A stretch of DNA of 39,045 bases from a bacterium (GCA_025774935.1 JALGZK010000019.1:1-39045), one strand, 5' to 3'. Positions 16,198 to 24,814 are shown, counted from the stretch's first letter. The notes: generated from the sequence alone by a model not told the origin. Made by a program: numbers and translations.

Positions 16198-19100
16198 GTT
16201 CTCCGTCCGACAGCCTGTACTTGTGAACCTCGTCTTCATCGGGGTCCTGCTCGTCGGAGTCTACACCTTCTTCAGCATGCCCGCCGAGATGCTCCCCGAC
16301 GTCAACATGAACGAGGCCGTGGTCGTCGCGATCTATCCCGGGGTGTCCCCCCAGGAGATGGAGACGCTCGTCACGAAACCGCTCGAGGACGAGATCGAGA
16401 CGGTCGAGGACATCGACTCCATCCAGTCGAGGTCGGGCGAGAGCAGAAGCGTCATCAACGTCAGGTTCAAGCCGGGCCTCTCCGACGACGACTTCGACAA
16501 GCGAATCCTCGACCTGCGCGCGGCGGTCGACGCCGCGAGACCCGAGCTCCCGAGCGAGGTCGAGGCGCCCGAGGTGATCCCGATCAAGCTCGGAGAGGTG
16601 ATCCCGATCCTCTCCGTCTCGATCGGCGGCGAGGTGAGCGACACCGTGCTTCGAGAGGTCGCCGAGGACCTCAGAGAGGAGATCCTCGACGTCCGCTTTG
16701 TGAAGTCGGTCGACATCGTCGGGACGCGCGAGCGCGAGATCTGGGTCGAGGTCGACGCCGACCGCCTCGCCGCGTACGACCTCCCGATCGGGGCGGTCGT
16801 CGCGTCGCTCGCCGCGAGGAACCTGAACGTCCCCGCCGGGACGATCGACCTCGGCTCGAGCGAGTACATCGTCCGCACCCTGGGCGAGTTCGAGGACCTC
16901 GAGGACATAGAGGACCACGTCATCGCCTCCGACCCGTTCGGCAGGCAGATCCGCATCCGAGACGTGGGGATCGTGAAGGACACGCTCGCCGAGCGCCTGA
17001 CTCTCGCCAGGCTGAACGGCGAGCGGAGCGTCACGCTCTGGGTGATGAAGGAGCGGGAGGGCAGCGTCGTCCGGATCGTCCAGAACGTCCGGGACGTCGT
17101 CAACGCCTACGACGAGGCCCTCACGGAGCCCGTGAGCTTCGAGATGCGGAACGACACCTCGGAGGAGGTCAAGGACACCCTCGCCGTCCTCCAGCGGAAC
17201 GCCGTCTTCGGCATCATCCTCGTGGCCTTCGTCCTGTTCGTGTTCATCGGGTTCCGGAACTCGATGCTCGCCGTGATCGGGATTCCCTTCAGCTTCTTCT
17301 GCGCGTTCATACTCATGAACGCGGCCGGGCTCACCATCAACACGATCTCCCTATTCTCTCTCGTGCTGGTCCTGGGGATGCTCGTCGACGACGCGATCAT
17401 CGTCATCGAGAACATCTACCGACACATGGAACAAGGGATGCCCGCGTACAAGGCGGCCATTCTCGGGACGAAGGAGGTCCAGGCGCCCGTCACGGCCGCG
17501 GTCCTCACGACCATCGCGGCGTTCCTGCCGCTCCTCCTCATGACGGGGATCTGGGGCAAGTTCATGAGCGTCATCCCGAAAACGGTGACGTTCGCGCTCC
17601 TCGCCTCCCTCATCGAGGCCCTCTTCATCCTCCCGTCTCACATGTCCGACTTCGGGCGGGTCACGAGCCGCGCGAACAGCCGGCACCCGACGTTCGTCGC
17701 GATGACCCGCAGGTACGAGCGCGCGCTCAGGAAGGTCCTGAGACGCCGCTACCTCTCGGTCGTCGCGATCGTCGTGATGGCGCTGATCGCGATCGGACTC
17801 GTGACGACGCTCGACATCCTCATCTTCCAGGAGGAGGACGTCGCGCAGGTCGAGATCCGGGCCCAGGCGCGCGTCGGTACCCGTATCGAGGAGACCGACC
17901 AGATCACGAGACGACTCGAGGAGATCGTCTTCGCGTTGCCGGAGAGCGAGTTCGAGGCGGCCGTGACGCGCGTCGGGTTCATGATCAGGAACTACCGGGG
18001 CGAGCTCGCCTCGCACAACATGCAGCTGAACGTCGATCTCACCGACGCGAAGGACCGCGACAGAAGCGACGTCGAGATCATGGCCGCGCTCCGAGAGGAG
18101 ATGTCGGAGGTTCCGGGGCTCACCTTCCTGTCGCTGTCGCGCCCGCAGCAGGGCCCACCGTCCGGCCGCCCGGTTGAGGTCCGCGTCAGGGGAGAGAACC
18201 CCGAGACGCTCGAGCACATCGCCGGCCTCGTCAAGGCGACGCTCGCGGAGTACGAGGGCGTCGTCGAGATCGACGACGACATGCGTCCCGGGAAGTCCGA
18301 GCTCAGGGTGACGATCGACCAGGACAAGGCGTCGCTCTACGGACTCACCGTCGTCGACATCACGTCGGCGGTGAGGACGGGGTTCGAGGGAATCGAGGCG
18401 ACCAAGTACCGCGGCGCGGGCGACGACGAGATCGACGTCGTCGTGAAGCTCGAGGGCGATGACCGAAGCGACCTCTCGGACCTCGAGAACCTCCGCCTTC
18501 AGACCCCTACGGGCGCGTCGGTGCCGCTCGGAAACGTGGTCGACATCGAGATCGCGCCGGGGCCGGCGGAGCTCTATCGACGGGACGGCGACCGAGTCGT
18601 GACGGTAGACGCCGACGTGGCTGGCGGCACGACGTCGACCGAGGTGAACCGTCTCCTCCAGCGGGACCTCAGGGACCTCCCGAGGATGTTCCCGGGCTAC
18701 CGCCTCGACTTCGGGGGTGAGTACCAGGAGACGCAGGAGTCGTTCGCCTCGCTCTTCCTGGCGTTCGGCGTCGCGATCCTCCTCATCTACCTCATCCTGG
18801 GAACGGAGTTCCAGTCGTTCGTCCAGCCTCTGATCATCATGTTCACGGTGCCGTTCGCGTTCATCGGCGTCGTGATCGGACTGGTCGTGATGCGCTATCC
18901 GTTCACGCTGAACGCGGGAGTAGCGATCGTCGCGCTCGCCGGGGTCGTCGTGAACGACTCGATCGTGCTGGTCGACTTCATCAAGAAGGCCCGCGCCCGC
19001 GGGGTCACGCGCTGGGAGTCGGTCGTCCAGGGCGGTTGCATGAGGCTCCGGCCGATCCTGCTCACTTCGATCACGACGATTCTGGGCGTCATGCCGCTGG

Positions 19101-19348
19101 CGATGGGGTGGGGCGGCGTGTCGGTCACCTGGGGTCCGATGGCTGCGTCGCTGGCGTGGGGCCTCGCGTTCGCGACCATCCTCACGCTCTTCGTGATACC
19201 ATCTCTGTTCTCGATCGTCGACGACATCAGGGCCCGGTTCGGGAAGCTCGATGTCGAGGGGCCCAGGCAGCCGAGCCAGGAGGTGACGTTCGTCGATCAG
19301 ATGCAGAAGCTCGACGCGGAGGGGCGCACAGTCGATGAGATCGCCTGA
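16184..19348 (+). CDS. RND-superfamily inner-membrane efflux transporter
   Basis: The 1054-residue length is typical of AcrB/MexB-type (HAE/HME-like) pumps. Two repeats each carry one N-terminal helix, a large periplasmic porter loop and five further helices. TM4 contains GMLVDDAIIVIEN with the adjacent acids D402-D403 that relay protons. The second half has the matching GVVVNDSIVLVDF in TM10, where the acid is a single Asp. The periplasmic loop begins with the family's EMLPDVNM and VAIYPGVSPQEMETLV segments. It exports small hydrophobic or amphiphilic compounds using the proton gradient. A Phe-rich binding pocket or metal residues cannot be assigned by eye, so drug versus metal specificity is open. 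Its 3' end overlaps rsgA. Confidence 0.93.
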   Translation: MTIGEFSVRQPVLVNLVFIGVLLVGVYTFFSMPAEMLPDVNMNEAVVVAIYPGVSPQEMETLVTKPLEDEIETVEDIDSIQSRSGESRSVINVRFKPGLSDDDFDKRILDLRAAVDAARPELPSEVEAPEVIPIKLGEVIPILSVSIGGEVSDTVLREVAEDLREEILDVRFVKSVDIVGTREREIWVEVDADRLAAYDLPIGAVVASLAARNLNVPAGTIDLGSSEYIVRTLGEFEDLEDIEDHVIASDPFGRQIRIRDVGIVKDTLAERLTLARLNGERSVTLWVMKEREGSVVRIVQNVRDVVNAYDEALTEPVSFEMRNDTSEEVKDTLAVLQRNAVFGIILVAFVLFVFIGFRNSMLAVIGIPFSFFCAFILMNAAGLTINTISLFSLVLVLGMLVDDAIIVIENIYRHMEQGMPAYKAAILGTKEVQAPVTAAVLTTIAAFLPLLLMTGIWGKFMSVIPKTVTFALLASLIEALFILPSHMSDFGRVTSRANSRHPTFVAMTRRYERALRKVLRRRYLSVVAIVVMALIAIGLVTTLDILIFQEEDVAQVEIRAQARVGTRIEETDQITRRLEEIVFALPESEFEAAVTRVGFMIRNYRGELASHNMQLNVDLTDAKDRDRSDVEIMAALREEMSEVPGLTFLSLSRPQQGPPSGRPVEVRVRGENPETLEHIAGLVKATLAEYEGVVEIDDDMRPGKSELRVTIDQDKASLYGLTVVDITSAVRTGFEGIEATKYRGAGDDEIDVVVKLEGDDRSDLSDLENLRLQTPTGASVPLGNVVDIEIAPGPAELYRRDGDRVVTVDADVAGGTTSTEVNRLLQRDLRDLPRMFPGYRLDFGGEYQETQESFASLFLAFGVAILLIYLILGTEFQSFVQPLIIMFTVPFAFIGVVIGLVVMRYPFTLNAGVAIVALAGVVVNDSIVLVDFIKKARARGVTRWESVVQGGCMRLRPILLTSITTILGVMPLAMGWGGVSVTWGPMAASLAWGLAFATILTLFVIPSLFSIVDDIRARFGKLDVEGPRQPSQEVTFVDQMQKLDAEGRTVDEIA

Positions 19349-20378
19349 CCCCGAAGCCCAGAGGTCTGAGTCGTCGGGCGCGGGCCCGCGCGGCGGAGAC
19401 GCCGACAGCGCAGACTCCCCGCGGTCCGAGGAGGGGCTCGTTCTAGCCTGCTACCACGACGCGTGGGATGTGGCGCTCGACCGCGGAGAGGAGGTGCGCT
19501 GCTCGGTCCGGGCGCGGCACTTCGCGTCGCTGGGGAAGGAGGAGAAGCTCCTCGCGGCGGGGGACAGGGTCAGGGTCGAGATTGCGCGTGACGGCGCGTG
19601 CGTGATAGAAGAGAGCTTCGAACGGGAGACGGTGCTCTCCAGGCTCCTGCCCGGAAGCCGCCGCCCGACGGAGCAGGTCATCATCGCGAACGCGGAGCAG
19701 CTGGTGGCGGTCGCCTCGTTCGTAGAGCCGCCTTTGAACCGCCGGCTCCTCGACCGATTCCTCGTGATCGGCGAGGACGCCGAGCTCGAGTGCGCCGTCG
19801 TCCTCAACAAGATCGACCTAGTCAGCGAGGACACGTGGCGGCGGCACGCGGGCGTCTACGAGACCGCCGGGTATCGCGTGATCCCGACGTGCGCCGTCGA
19901 CGGACGCGGCGTCCCGGAGCTTGCGGCGCTGATCGAGGGCAGGTTCTCGGTCCTGGCGGGGGCGTCGGGATCGGGGAAGAGCTCGCTCCTGAACGCGATC
20001 GAGCCCGGCCTCGGGATTCGGGTGCGGGAGATCTCCGAGAAGACGCGCAAGGGCAAGCACACGACGTCGAACGTCACCGTCTTCAGGCTCAAGGACGGAT
20101 CGCTCGTGGCGGACACGCCGGGGTTCCGAGAGCTGGGGCTCTGGAAGATCGCGGCGGAGGAGCTCGGGTTCCTCTTCCCCGAGTTCCGCGAGAGCATCCC
20201 CGAGTGCAAGTACCCCAGCTGCAGTCACGGGCCGGAGCCGGGCTGCGCTGTGAAGGCCGCGGTTGAGGCTGGCTCGATCGACGCCGACCGATACGAGAGC
20301 TACCTCAAGCTCCACGGAGAAATGTCGACCCGCAGGAAGGTCGAGGCTCCGGACGGGGGCCCGCTGCCCCCAGTCTGA
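19335..20378 (+). CDS. rsgA: Ribosome small-subunit-dependent GTPase
   Basis: The 347-residue product has the circularly permuted GTPase order that defines RsgA/YjeQ: G4 N158-KID161 first, then G1 G209-ASGSGKSS, a Thr-rich G2 loop (GKHTTSN, about 237-243) and G3 D260-TPG263. The C-terminal zinc site is C291-x4-C296-x-H298-x5-C304. An OB-fold (about 34-105) precedes the GTPase, and residues 1-30 form an extra disordered Ser/Gly/Asp-rich leader. RsgA checks late 30S subunit maturation and is cytosolic. The start overlaps the RND pump by 14 nt, so a ribosome-assembly gene is translated from an efflux operon message, which is an unusual partnership. Confidence 0.95.
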   Translation: MRSPDPEAQRSESSGAGPRGGDADSADSPRSEEGLVLACYHDAWDVALDRGEEVRCSVRARHFASLGKEEKLLAAGDRVRVEIARDGACVIEESFERETVLSRLLPGSRRPTEQVIIANAEQLVAVASFVEPPLNRRLLDRFLVIGEDAELECAVVLNKIDLVSEDTWRRHAGVYETAGYRVIPTCAVDGRGVPELAALIEGRFSVLAGASGSGKSSLLNAIEPGLGIRVREISEKTRKGKHTTSNVTVFRLKDGSLVADTPGFRELGLWKIAAEELGFLFPEFRESIPECKYPSCSHGPEPGCAVKAAVEAGSIDADRYESYLKLHGEMSTRRKVEAPDGGPLPPV

Positions 20379-20417
20379 GTCACGGGCCCGCCGACCGGGG
20401 GAGAAGGAGACACCTAC

Positions 20418-21695
20418 ATGCAGACCGTCCTCTACGAAGATGCGGCGCACGAGCTCTTCGGCCCGTTGACGCTCTTCCGCCCCGAGTTCGAACTCCGCTG
20501 CGGCGTGCTGCTCCTCAGGGAGAAGCTCGAGATGAGGATGCCGGGCTCGCTGGTCGCGCTCCTGACGTGCCGGGAGCTCGCGGCGGTCGTCGACGCCGAG
20601 CATCCGGGCAGGGGAGTGGACGCGCTTCGGGAGGAGCCCACGCTCTTCCTGTCGGGGAGGGTGATCGTCGACGACACGCTCGTCTCGGCGATCCGCGACG
20701 TGACGGGGGACGCGGTGCTGACGTCGGGCGGGACGCCCGTGGGCGCGGTCGTCCAGGGGGAGATCAGCCGGCGCGCCGGAGCGCTCCGGAACTCAGGATG
20801 CGACGTCGGCGCGCTCGGAGTCGAGAACTCCTTCGAGGTTCCCGCGAGGGTCGCGACGTACCCGTGGGACCTGGTGAACCTGAGCGCTGAAGAGATAGAG
20901 GCGGACGCGGCGCTCCTCTCGCGGTTCGGGGAGATCGGGGCCACGGCGCACCCGAGCGCCCAGCTCGTGGAGCCTGCCCGTATCGCGGCGGGGGAGGGGA
21001 GCAGGATCGACGCGGGCGTCGTGGTCGACGCGACCGAGGGACCGGTCGTGATCGGACGTGACGTCCGGATCATGCCGAACGCCGTCGTCATGGGACCGGT
21101 GTCGGTCGGGGATCGCTCGACCATCAAGGCCGGCGCGCGGGTCTACGGCGGGACGTCGATCGGCGAGGGGTGCAAGATCGGCGGCGAGGTCGAGGGATCG
21201 GTCTTCCAGGGCTGGTCGAACAAGCAGCACGACGGGTATCTCGGGCACTCGTACGTCGGGAGCTGGGTGAACCTGGGCGCGGCGACCGACAACAGCGATC
21301 TCAAGAACAACTACAGCCCCGTGCGGGTGGTGATCGGGGGCAGGACCGTCGACACGGGCTCGATCTTCGTCGGGGCGACGATCGGCGATCACACGAAGAC
21401 TGCGATCGGCACGAAGCTCAACACCGGCACCGTTATCGGCGCCTTCGCGAGCGTGCTCGCAAACGGGTTCCCGCCGAAGTGGATCCCGTCGTTCTCGTGG
21501 GGGACGCCCGACGGCTTCTTCGAGTACGACCTCGAGCGGGCGCTCGAGACCGCGCGCAGCGTCATGGCGCGACGGGGGTTTGAGCTGTCGTCCGCAATGG
21601 TCTCGCTCATCGAGGACGTCTTCGAGACGAGCCGGCCCGACCGCAAAGGCAAGCCCCCCGCCGAGGCTGGCGACGGGGGGCCGGGGGGGGGATGA
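20418..21695 (+). CDS. GlmU-family acyltransferase/nucleotidyltransferase ('alternate' type)
   Basis: The 425-residue product starts 39 nt after rsgA with AAGGAG at good spacing. The N-terminal part (1-170) resembles the divergent domain of the alternate GlmU family: RPEFELRCGVLLLREK (about 20-35) and VENSFEVPARVATYPWDLVNL (about 135-155). It lacks the LAAGxGxR loop of ordinary nucleotidyltransferases. Residues 175-375 are a left-handed beta-helix of hexapeptide repeats with SNKQHDGYLGHSYVG (about 264-278) and NLGAATDNSDLKNNY (about 281-295). These are characteristic acetyltransferase segments. The likely role is UDP-GlcNAc or related sugar-nucleotide synthesis. The tail is Gly/Pro-rich and ends inside a terminator-like GC run. 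In Bacteroidota this type replaces or supplements canonical GlmU. Confidence 0.8.
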   Translation: MQTVLYEDAAHELFGPLTLFRPEFELRCGVLLLREKLEMRMPGSLVALLTCRELAAVVDAEHPGRGVDALREEPTLFLSGRVIVDDTLVSAIRDVTGDAVLTSGGTPVGAVVQGEISRRAGALRNSGCDVGALGVENSFEVPARVATYPWDLVNLSAEEIEADAALLSRFGEIGATAHPSAQLVEPARIAAGEGSRIDAGVVVDATEGPVVIGRDVRIMPNAVVMGPVSVGDRSTIKAGARVYGGTSIGEGCKIGGEVEGSVFQGWSNKQHDGYLGHSYVGSWVNLGAATDNSDLKNNYSPVRVVIGGRTVDTGSIFVGATIGDHTKTAIGTKLNTGTVIGAFASVLANGFPPKWIPSFSWGTPDGFFEYDLERALETARSVMARRGFELSSAMVSLIEDVFETSRPDRKGKPPAEAGDGGPGGG

Positions 21696-21710
21696 GCGAG
21701 CGCTCATCCC
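21689..21710. terminator. Inverted repeat between convergent genes, probable terminator
   Basis: GGGATGAGCG (21689-21698), AG, then CGCTCATCCC (21701-21710): a perfect 10-bp inverted repeat that includes the stop codon of the GlmU-like gene. It lies 15 nt from the end of the convergent PDZ gene. There is no strong T tract on either side, so termination is likely but not certain. Confidence 0.45.
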
Positions 21711-21725
21711 ACAAAGCGGCTTTCG

Positions 21726-22805
21726 CTACTCGCGTAGCTCCTTGAGTTCTTCCTTGAGTTCCTGGATCTCCTCTCGAAGTTCCTCCAGCTCCTCCTGCAG
21801 CTCCTCCATCTCGTCCTCGGAGAGCTTCTGCAGGAAGTACTCCCGATTGGCCAGCGCCTCTGCCGTTACCCGCTCCGCTTCCTCGAGGGCCTGGACGTAG
21901 ACCTTCACGCCCCTCTCGTACTCGGACTCCCCGATCGCGGCCTCGAGCGTGACGCGCTTCCCCTTGCGGATGACGACGACGGGCGTCTTGACGTCGGGCT
22001 CCATCTTCTGGATCGATTTGACGAGCTCGTCGGAGTTGCCGACGTCCATCTCGCCGATCTTGACGATTACGTCGCCGGCCTTGATCCCCGCCTCCTCGGC
22101 TACGCTGTCGTCGACGATGTCCTTGATGAGAACGCCCTTGGCGTCGGGCACGTTGAAGTACTCGGCGAGGCCTTCGCTCAGGTCCTCGACATAGACGCCG
22201 AGCTTCCCTCTCCGGCCGCTCCAGTCGCCGGAGATGTAGATGTCCTCGAGGCCCTCGAGCTCTTCCAGGTGCTTGAGCGCTTCGAGACCCTCGAGGCCCT
22301 TGAGGTTGAGCGTGAAGTCGTCGCCGCTGAACCAGACGTAGTCGTGCTCGCGCTCACCCAGCACGACCGTGAGCGTCTTCTCCTCGCCGTCGCGCAGGAC
22401 CTTGATAAGCACCTCGTCGCCTGGCTCGTGCGACCGAACGGCGTCGACCAAGTGGCCGACGTCTTTGTGGTGCTTCCCCTCGAACTCGATGATGACGTCG
22501 CCGTCCTTGAGGCCTGCCTTCTCCGCCGGGCTGTCGTCGTAGACGTCGGTGATTAGGACCCCGTGAATGCGGTCGTCCTTGTCGCTCCTGCTCTTCGTGT
22601 GCTCCGCGATGCTGACGCCGAGCCAACCGTGGCCGGTCCCCTCGGACTCGCAGATGATCTCGATCACATCATCGCCGCTCTGGATGATGCTGATGTTCCC
22701 TTCCGACGCGATCACCTTGTTCCCTGCCGCCGCGGGTCCGCATGCGGCGAACACGATCAGGGCCACGACCGCGAGGACCGCTCCCGCTGCAATCCTCCTG
22801 GTCAT
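21726..22805 (-). CDS. Exported protein with two PDZ domains and a C-terminal coiled coil
   Basis: The 359-residue product starts at an ATG preceded by AAGGAGG. The N-terminus is a signal peptide ending in FAAC22G, an imperfect lipobox, so it may be a lipoprotein. PDZ domain 1 (about 55-150) has GWLGVSI and SPAEKAGLKDGDVIIEFEGK. PDZ domain 2 (about 200-285) has GKLGVYVEDL and EEAGIKAGDVIVKIGEMD. The last 55 residues are a Glu/Leu/Lys heptad coiled coil (ELQEELEELREEIQELKEEL). No serine-protease or metalloprotease domain is present, unlike DegP or RseP. It is presumably a periplasmic scaffold or an adaptor that binds exposed C-termini. It is transcribed alone. Its partner is unknown. Confidence 0.85.
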   Translation of the reverse strand: MTRRIAAGAVLAVVALIVFAACGPAAAGNKVIASEGNISIIQSGDDVIEIICESEGTGHGWLGVSIAEHTKSRSDKDDRIHGVLITDVYDDSPAEKAGLKDGDVIIEFEGKHHKDVGHLVDAVRSHEPGDEVLIKVLRDGEEKTLTVVLGEREHDYVWFSGDDFTLNLKGLEGLEALKHLEELEGLEDIYISGDWSGRRGKLGVYVEDLSEGLAEYFNVPDAKGVLIKDIVDDSVAEEAGIKAGDVIVKIGEMDVGNSDELVKSIQKMEPDVKTPVVVIRKGKRVTLEAAIGESEYERGVKVYVQALEEAERVTAEALANREYFLQKLSEDEMEELQEELEELREEIQELKEELKELRE

Positions 22806-23093
22806 CCGACACCTCCTTGCATTCGGGTCACCGCTCCTTTGAGGTGTACCCGTCTCCCGAGCCGGCCCGCGCTACCGGTCCAGTGCCGGCCCTGTCATCT
22901 CCGGGCTCTGAGGCCCTCCTTCGCTCACCTTTCTTCGACACTCCCGAGGGGTTTTGGTTGAAATCCGAAGCCCCCCGGAAAGGGGCGGTTTGGGGGTCCC
23001 GGGGCTCAGGCAGGCGGCTTCAAGGCCGAATGTGGGGTCAGTCTTCTCCGCCTCAGGGGGTGCCCCGCACCACACAAGTTTCCCGCAAGAAGA
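22806..23093. other. Non-coding stretch upstream of the PDZ gene
   Basis: No credible gene is visible on either strand. The short open frames have shadow composition. No clear -35/-10 pair is visible for the PDZ gene. The stretch has runs of C and G with an AT-containing patch at 22945-22970. Transcription may come from an unrecognised promoter here or by read-through from the Yip1 gene upstream. Confidence 0.4.
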
Positions 23094-23123
23094 CGGGCGG
23101 GAGCCGTTTCCGGCCCCCGCCCG
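23094..23123 (-). terminator. Terminator of the Yip1-family gene
   Basis: 13-bp stem with one mismatch (23094-23106 with 23111-23123) and loop TTTC. On the minus strand it is followed by TTCTTG. It begins 22 nt after the stop codon of the gene at 23145-23663. Confidence 0.55.
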
Positions 23124-23144
23124 ATGAGCAGTTCTCTTGTCTTC

Positions 23145-23663
23145 CTAGCGTCCCAGGAGGGCCCACACCGCCACGCCGAAGGCCGCGAGCATCGCCGAGA
23201 GGATGAGGCCGACGACCACGGGAATCGCGACGGTCACGATCGCCTTGCCGCGGTCGAGCTTGTACGTCCTCTCGACGACGACGACTGAGACGACCAGCAC
23301 CCAGATGCCGGCGAGGAACCCCAGGAACAGGGGACCGATCACCGGGATGATGGCGACCCAGACAACCATCAATGAGCACGCGATGGGCGTGAAGACCTGC
23401 TTGAACTCGCCCTTGCCGCCGAAGAATGACGTCGCGGCGAAGTGAATGATGCCGGTGAAGATGAACACCTCTATGATGCTGAGGATGGGGAAGTAGATGA
23501 TGCCTGGCAGTGTGAAGCTGCCGATGGCGTAGCAGGCTCCCGCGATGGCAACGATCCCGATGGCCGGTCCGAAGGCCTTCTCGTCTGCGGCGAGCTTGTC
23601 CATCACCTCGACCTTGAGCTTCACGACCTCCCACCCGTGCTTCACGTAGTCAAAGAAAGACAT
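23145..23663 (-). CDS. Yip1-family integral membrane protein
   Basis: The ATG at 23663 follows GAGGAGGGAG. The frame is open further upstream, but that part is Arg-rich and has no ribosome site. The 172-residue product has a short amphipathic N-terminal region (MSFFDYVKHGWEVVKLKVEV), then four to five membrane helices at about 33-55, 60-78, 95-113, 115-132 and 143-168. The layout is that of bacterial YIP1 (DUF1282-like) proteins: a helix bundle with a GxxxG-like FFGGKG loop (about 80-85). Biochemical function is unknown for the bacterial members. It is transcribed alone from its own promoter and closed by its own terminator. Confidence 0.75.
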   Translation of the reverse strand: MSFFDYVKHGWEVVKLKVEVMDKLAADEKAFGPAIGIVAIAGACYAIGSFTLPGIIYFPILSIIEVFIFTGIIHFAATSFFGGKGEFKQVFTPIACSLMVVWVAIIPVIGPLFLGFLAGIWVLVVSVVVVERTYKLDRGKAIVTVAIPVVVGLILSAMLAAFGVAVWALLGR

Positions 23664-23767
23664 CGAAGCTCCCTCCTCTCGCGGGGTCCAGGCCGCGCCC
23701 CGGGACCGATCCGCTCGGTGACGCACCGTCTGCAGTCCGCGGCCGGCATCGCCGGCGCAGTGGACCG

Positions 23768-23796
23768 ACTATAGCCATGGCCCCCGAAACGCGCAA
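23768..23796 (-). promoter_or_regulatory. Sigma70-like promoter for the Yip1-family gene
   Basis: On the minus strand, TTGCGC (23796-23791), a 17-bp spacer and TATAGT (23773-23768). The leader is about 100 nt. The -10 box is the same TATAGT seen at 10171 and 13530. Confidence 0.55.
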
Positions 23797-24146
23797 GCGG
23801 AAACCGAACGAGGCCCACCGCCGACCGCCCGACGTCCGCCGTCCGGCCGGGTGAGCCGGAAGGGAGACCGGCGAGGAGCGTGTCGAGGAGCACGGGAAGG
23901 GCCCAGGGTCAGGACCCGTCAGAGGGCGTCGGAAGGGCCCCCGGCCTTTTCCGAGCACTGCCTCATTCGAGCGAACTGGCATAGCCTTTGCAATTGGTCA
24001 GGAGTGTTACAGCGACAGAGGTGGGCAGGGGGCGTGCCCTAGCGCCAACCGCAGCATCGCGTGAAACAGGCCAAACAAGGGCGTTTTCGGCACCCAAACC
24101 ATCGCGTCCGGTTCCTGAGAACCGGCACGAGAGGAGGGATGGCAGT
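23797..24146. other. Non-coding stretch upstream of the small lipoprotein gene
   Basis: No gene is visible. The stretch holds CAATTGGTC at 23991-23999 (also found next to the C25 promoter). It also holds a 7-bp hairpin CCGGTTC-CTGA-GAACCGG (24108-24125) that ends just before the ribosome site GAGGAGGG of the lipoprotein gene. No convincing -35/-10 pair could be chosen. Confidence 0.4.
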
Positions 24147-24596
24147 ATGCGGGAGAAGGTTCGAATTGTGCGTTCGCTGGCGATCGTGGGCCTTCTGGGG
24201 CTGGCCGTTGCCGGCTGCAGCGTCACGGGGACGGACTCCGCGGGGAGCGGCGGCATGGGTTCCCTCGAGGGCACCGTGATGACGGGCCGCGGAGTTCCGC
24301 TGGCCGCGATCGAGGTCGAGCTCTGGACCGACAGCGGTCTGGGCGACACGCAGACGGAGTACCACACCACGACGAACGCGTACGGGAGGTACTCCTTCGA
24401 CGACGTCGAGCTGTCCTCGACCGAGGAGACGTGCGAGATATACGTGAACCGCACGCGTAGCGACAATTCGTCGATCAACGAGATCTACGGGACCTACTGG
24501 CAGACTGTGACGATGCAGAAGAACGACACGGTCGATCTTGATCTGCCGATCCAGGAGCTCATTCCAGGGGACCCGCAGTCGATGTTCGACGACTAG
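24147..24596 (+). CDS. Small lipoprotein with a carboxypeptidase-regulatory-like beta-sandwich
   Basis: The ATG at 24147 is set by GAGGAGGG at 8-nt spacing and by the signal sequence with lipobox V21-AG-C24. The frame is open upstream but that part is not protein-like. The 149-residue product has a Gly/Ser linker, then GSLEGTVMTGRGVPLAAIEVEL (about 38-59) and TTTNAYGRYSFDDVELSS (about 74-91). That is the pattern of a transthyretin-like/CarboxypepD-regulatory fold. The last 40 residues are beta-rich and acidic. It is probably anchored in the membrane facing the periplasm or surface. No enzymatic residues are seen. It stands alone between the Yip1 gene and the tRNA pair. The precise role is unknown. 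Confidence 0.8.
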   Translation: MREKVRIVRSLAIVGLLGLAVAGCSVTGTDSAGSGGMGSLEGTVMTGRGVPLAAIEVELWTDSGLGDTQTEYHTTTNAYGRYSFDDVELSSTEETCEIYVNRTRSDNSSINEIYGTYWQTVTMQKNDTVDLDLPIQELIPGDPQSMFDD

Positions 24597-24667
24597 GGAC
24601 CGCTCGCGCTTTCGATCGGGGCGGCCGCGCGGCGGCCCCGAGAGACGGGCGAACGCGGAGGAGATGG

Positions 24668-24706
24668 CCGAAGGGGACTGCCCAGACGGGAAGTCCCCTT
24701 CGGTCT
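24668..24706. terminator. Terminator between the lipoprotein gene and tRNA-Leu
   Basis: Perfect 12-bp stem CCGAAGGGGACT (24668-24679) with AGTCCCCTTCGG (24692-24703). A smaller CCC/GGG stem lies inside the loop. TCTTGG follows on the plus strand. It directly abuts the 3' end of the convergent tRNA-Leu gene and can end both transcripts. Confidence 0.65.
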
Positions 24707-24795
24707 TGGTGCCGGAGGCCGGAATCGAACCGGCACGGGCTTTGAGGCCCGCGGGATTTTGAGTCCCGTGCGTCTACCAGTTCCACCACTCCGGC
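24707..24795 (-). tRNA. tRNA-Leu(CAA)
   Basis: On the minus strand: acceptor arm GCCGGAG (24795-24789) pairing with CTCCGGC (24717-24711), discriminator A and genomically encoded CCA (24709-24707). The anticodon loop CTCAAAA gives anticodon CAA for codon UUG. The long variable arm (GCGGGCCTCAAAGCCCG) is that of a class II leucine tRNA. The T-loop GTTCGATTCC is standard. Confidence 0.95.
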
Positions 24796-24814
24796 ACGGC
24801 GGGTACCGCCGCCA

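Noticed and set aside
22742-23206. 154-codon plus-strand frame between the PDZ and Yip1 genes
   Set aside because: It covers a terminator and the ends of two minus-strand genes, has no ribosome site and its translation is Pro/Arg/Ser low complexity.
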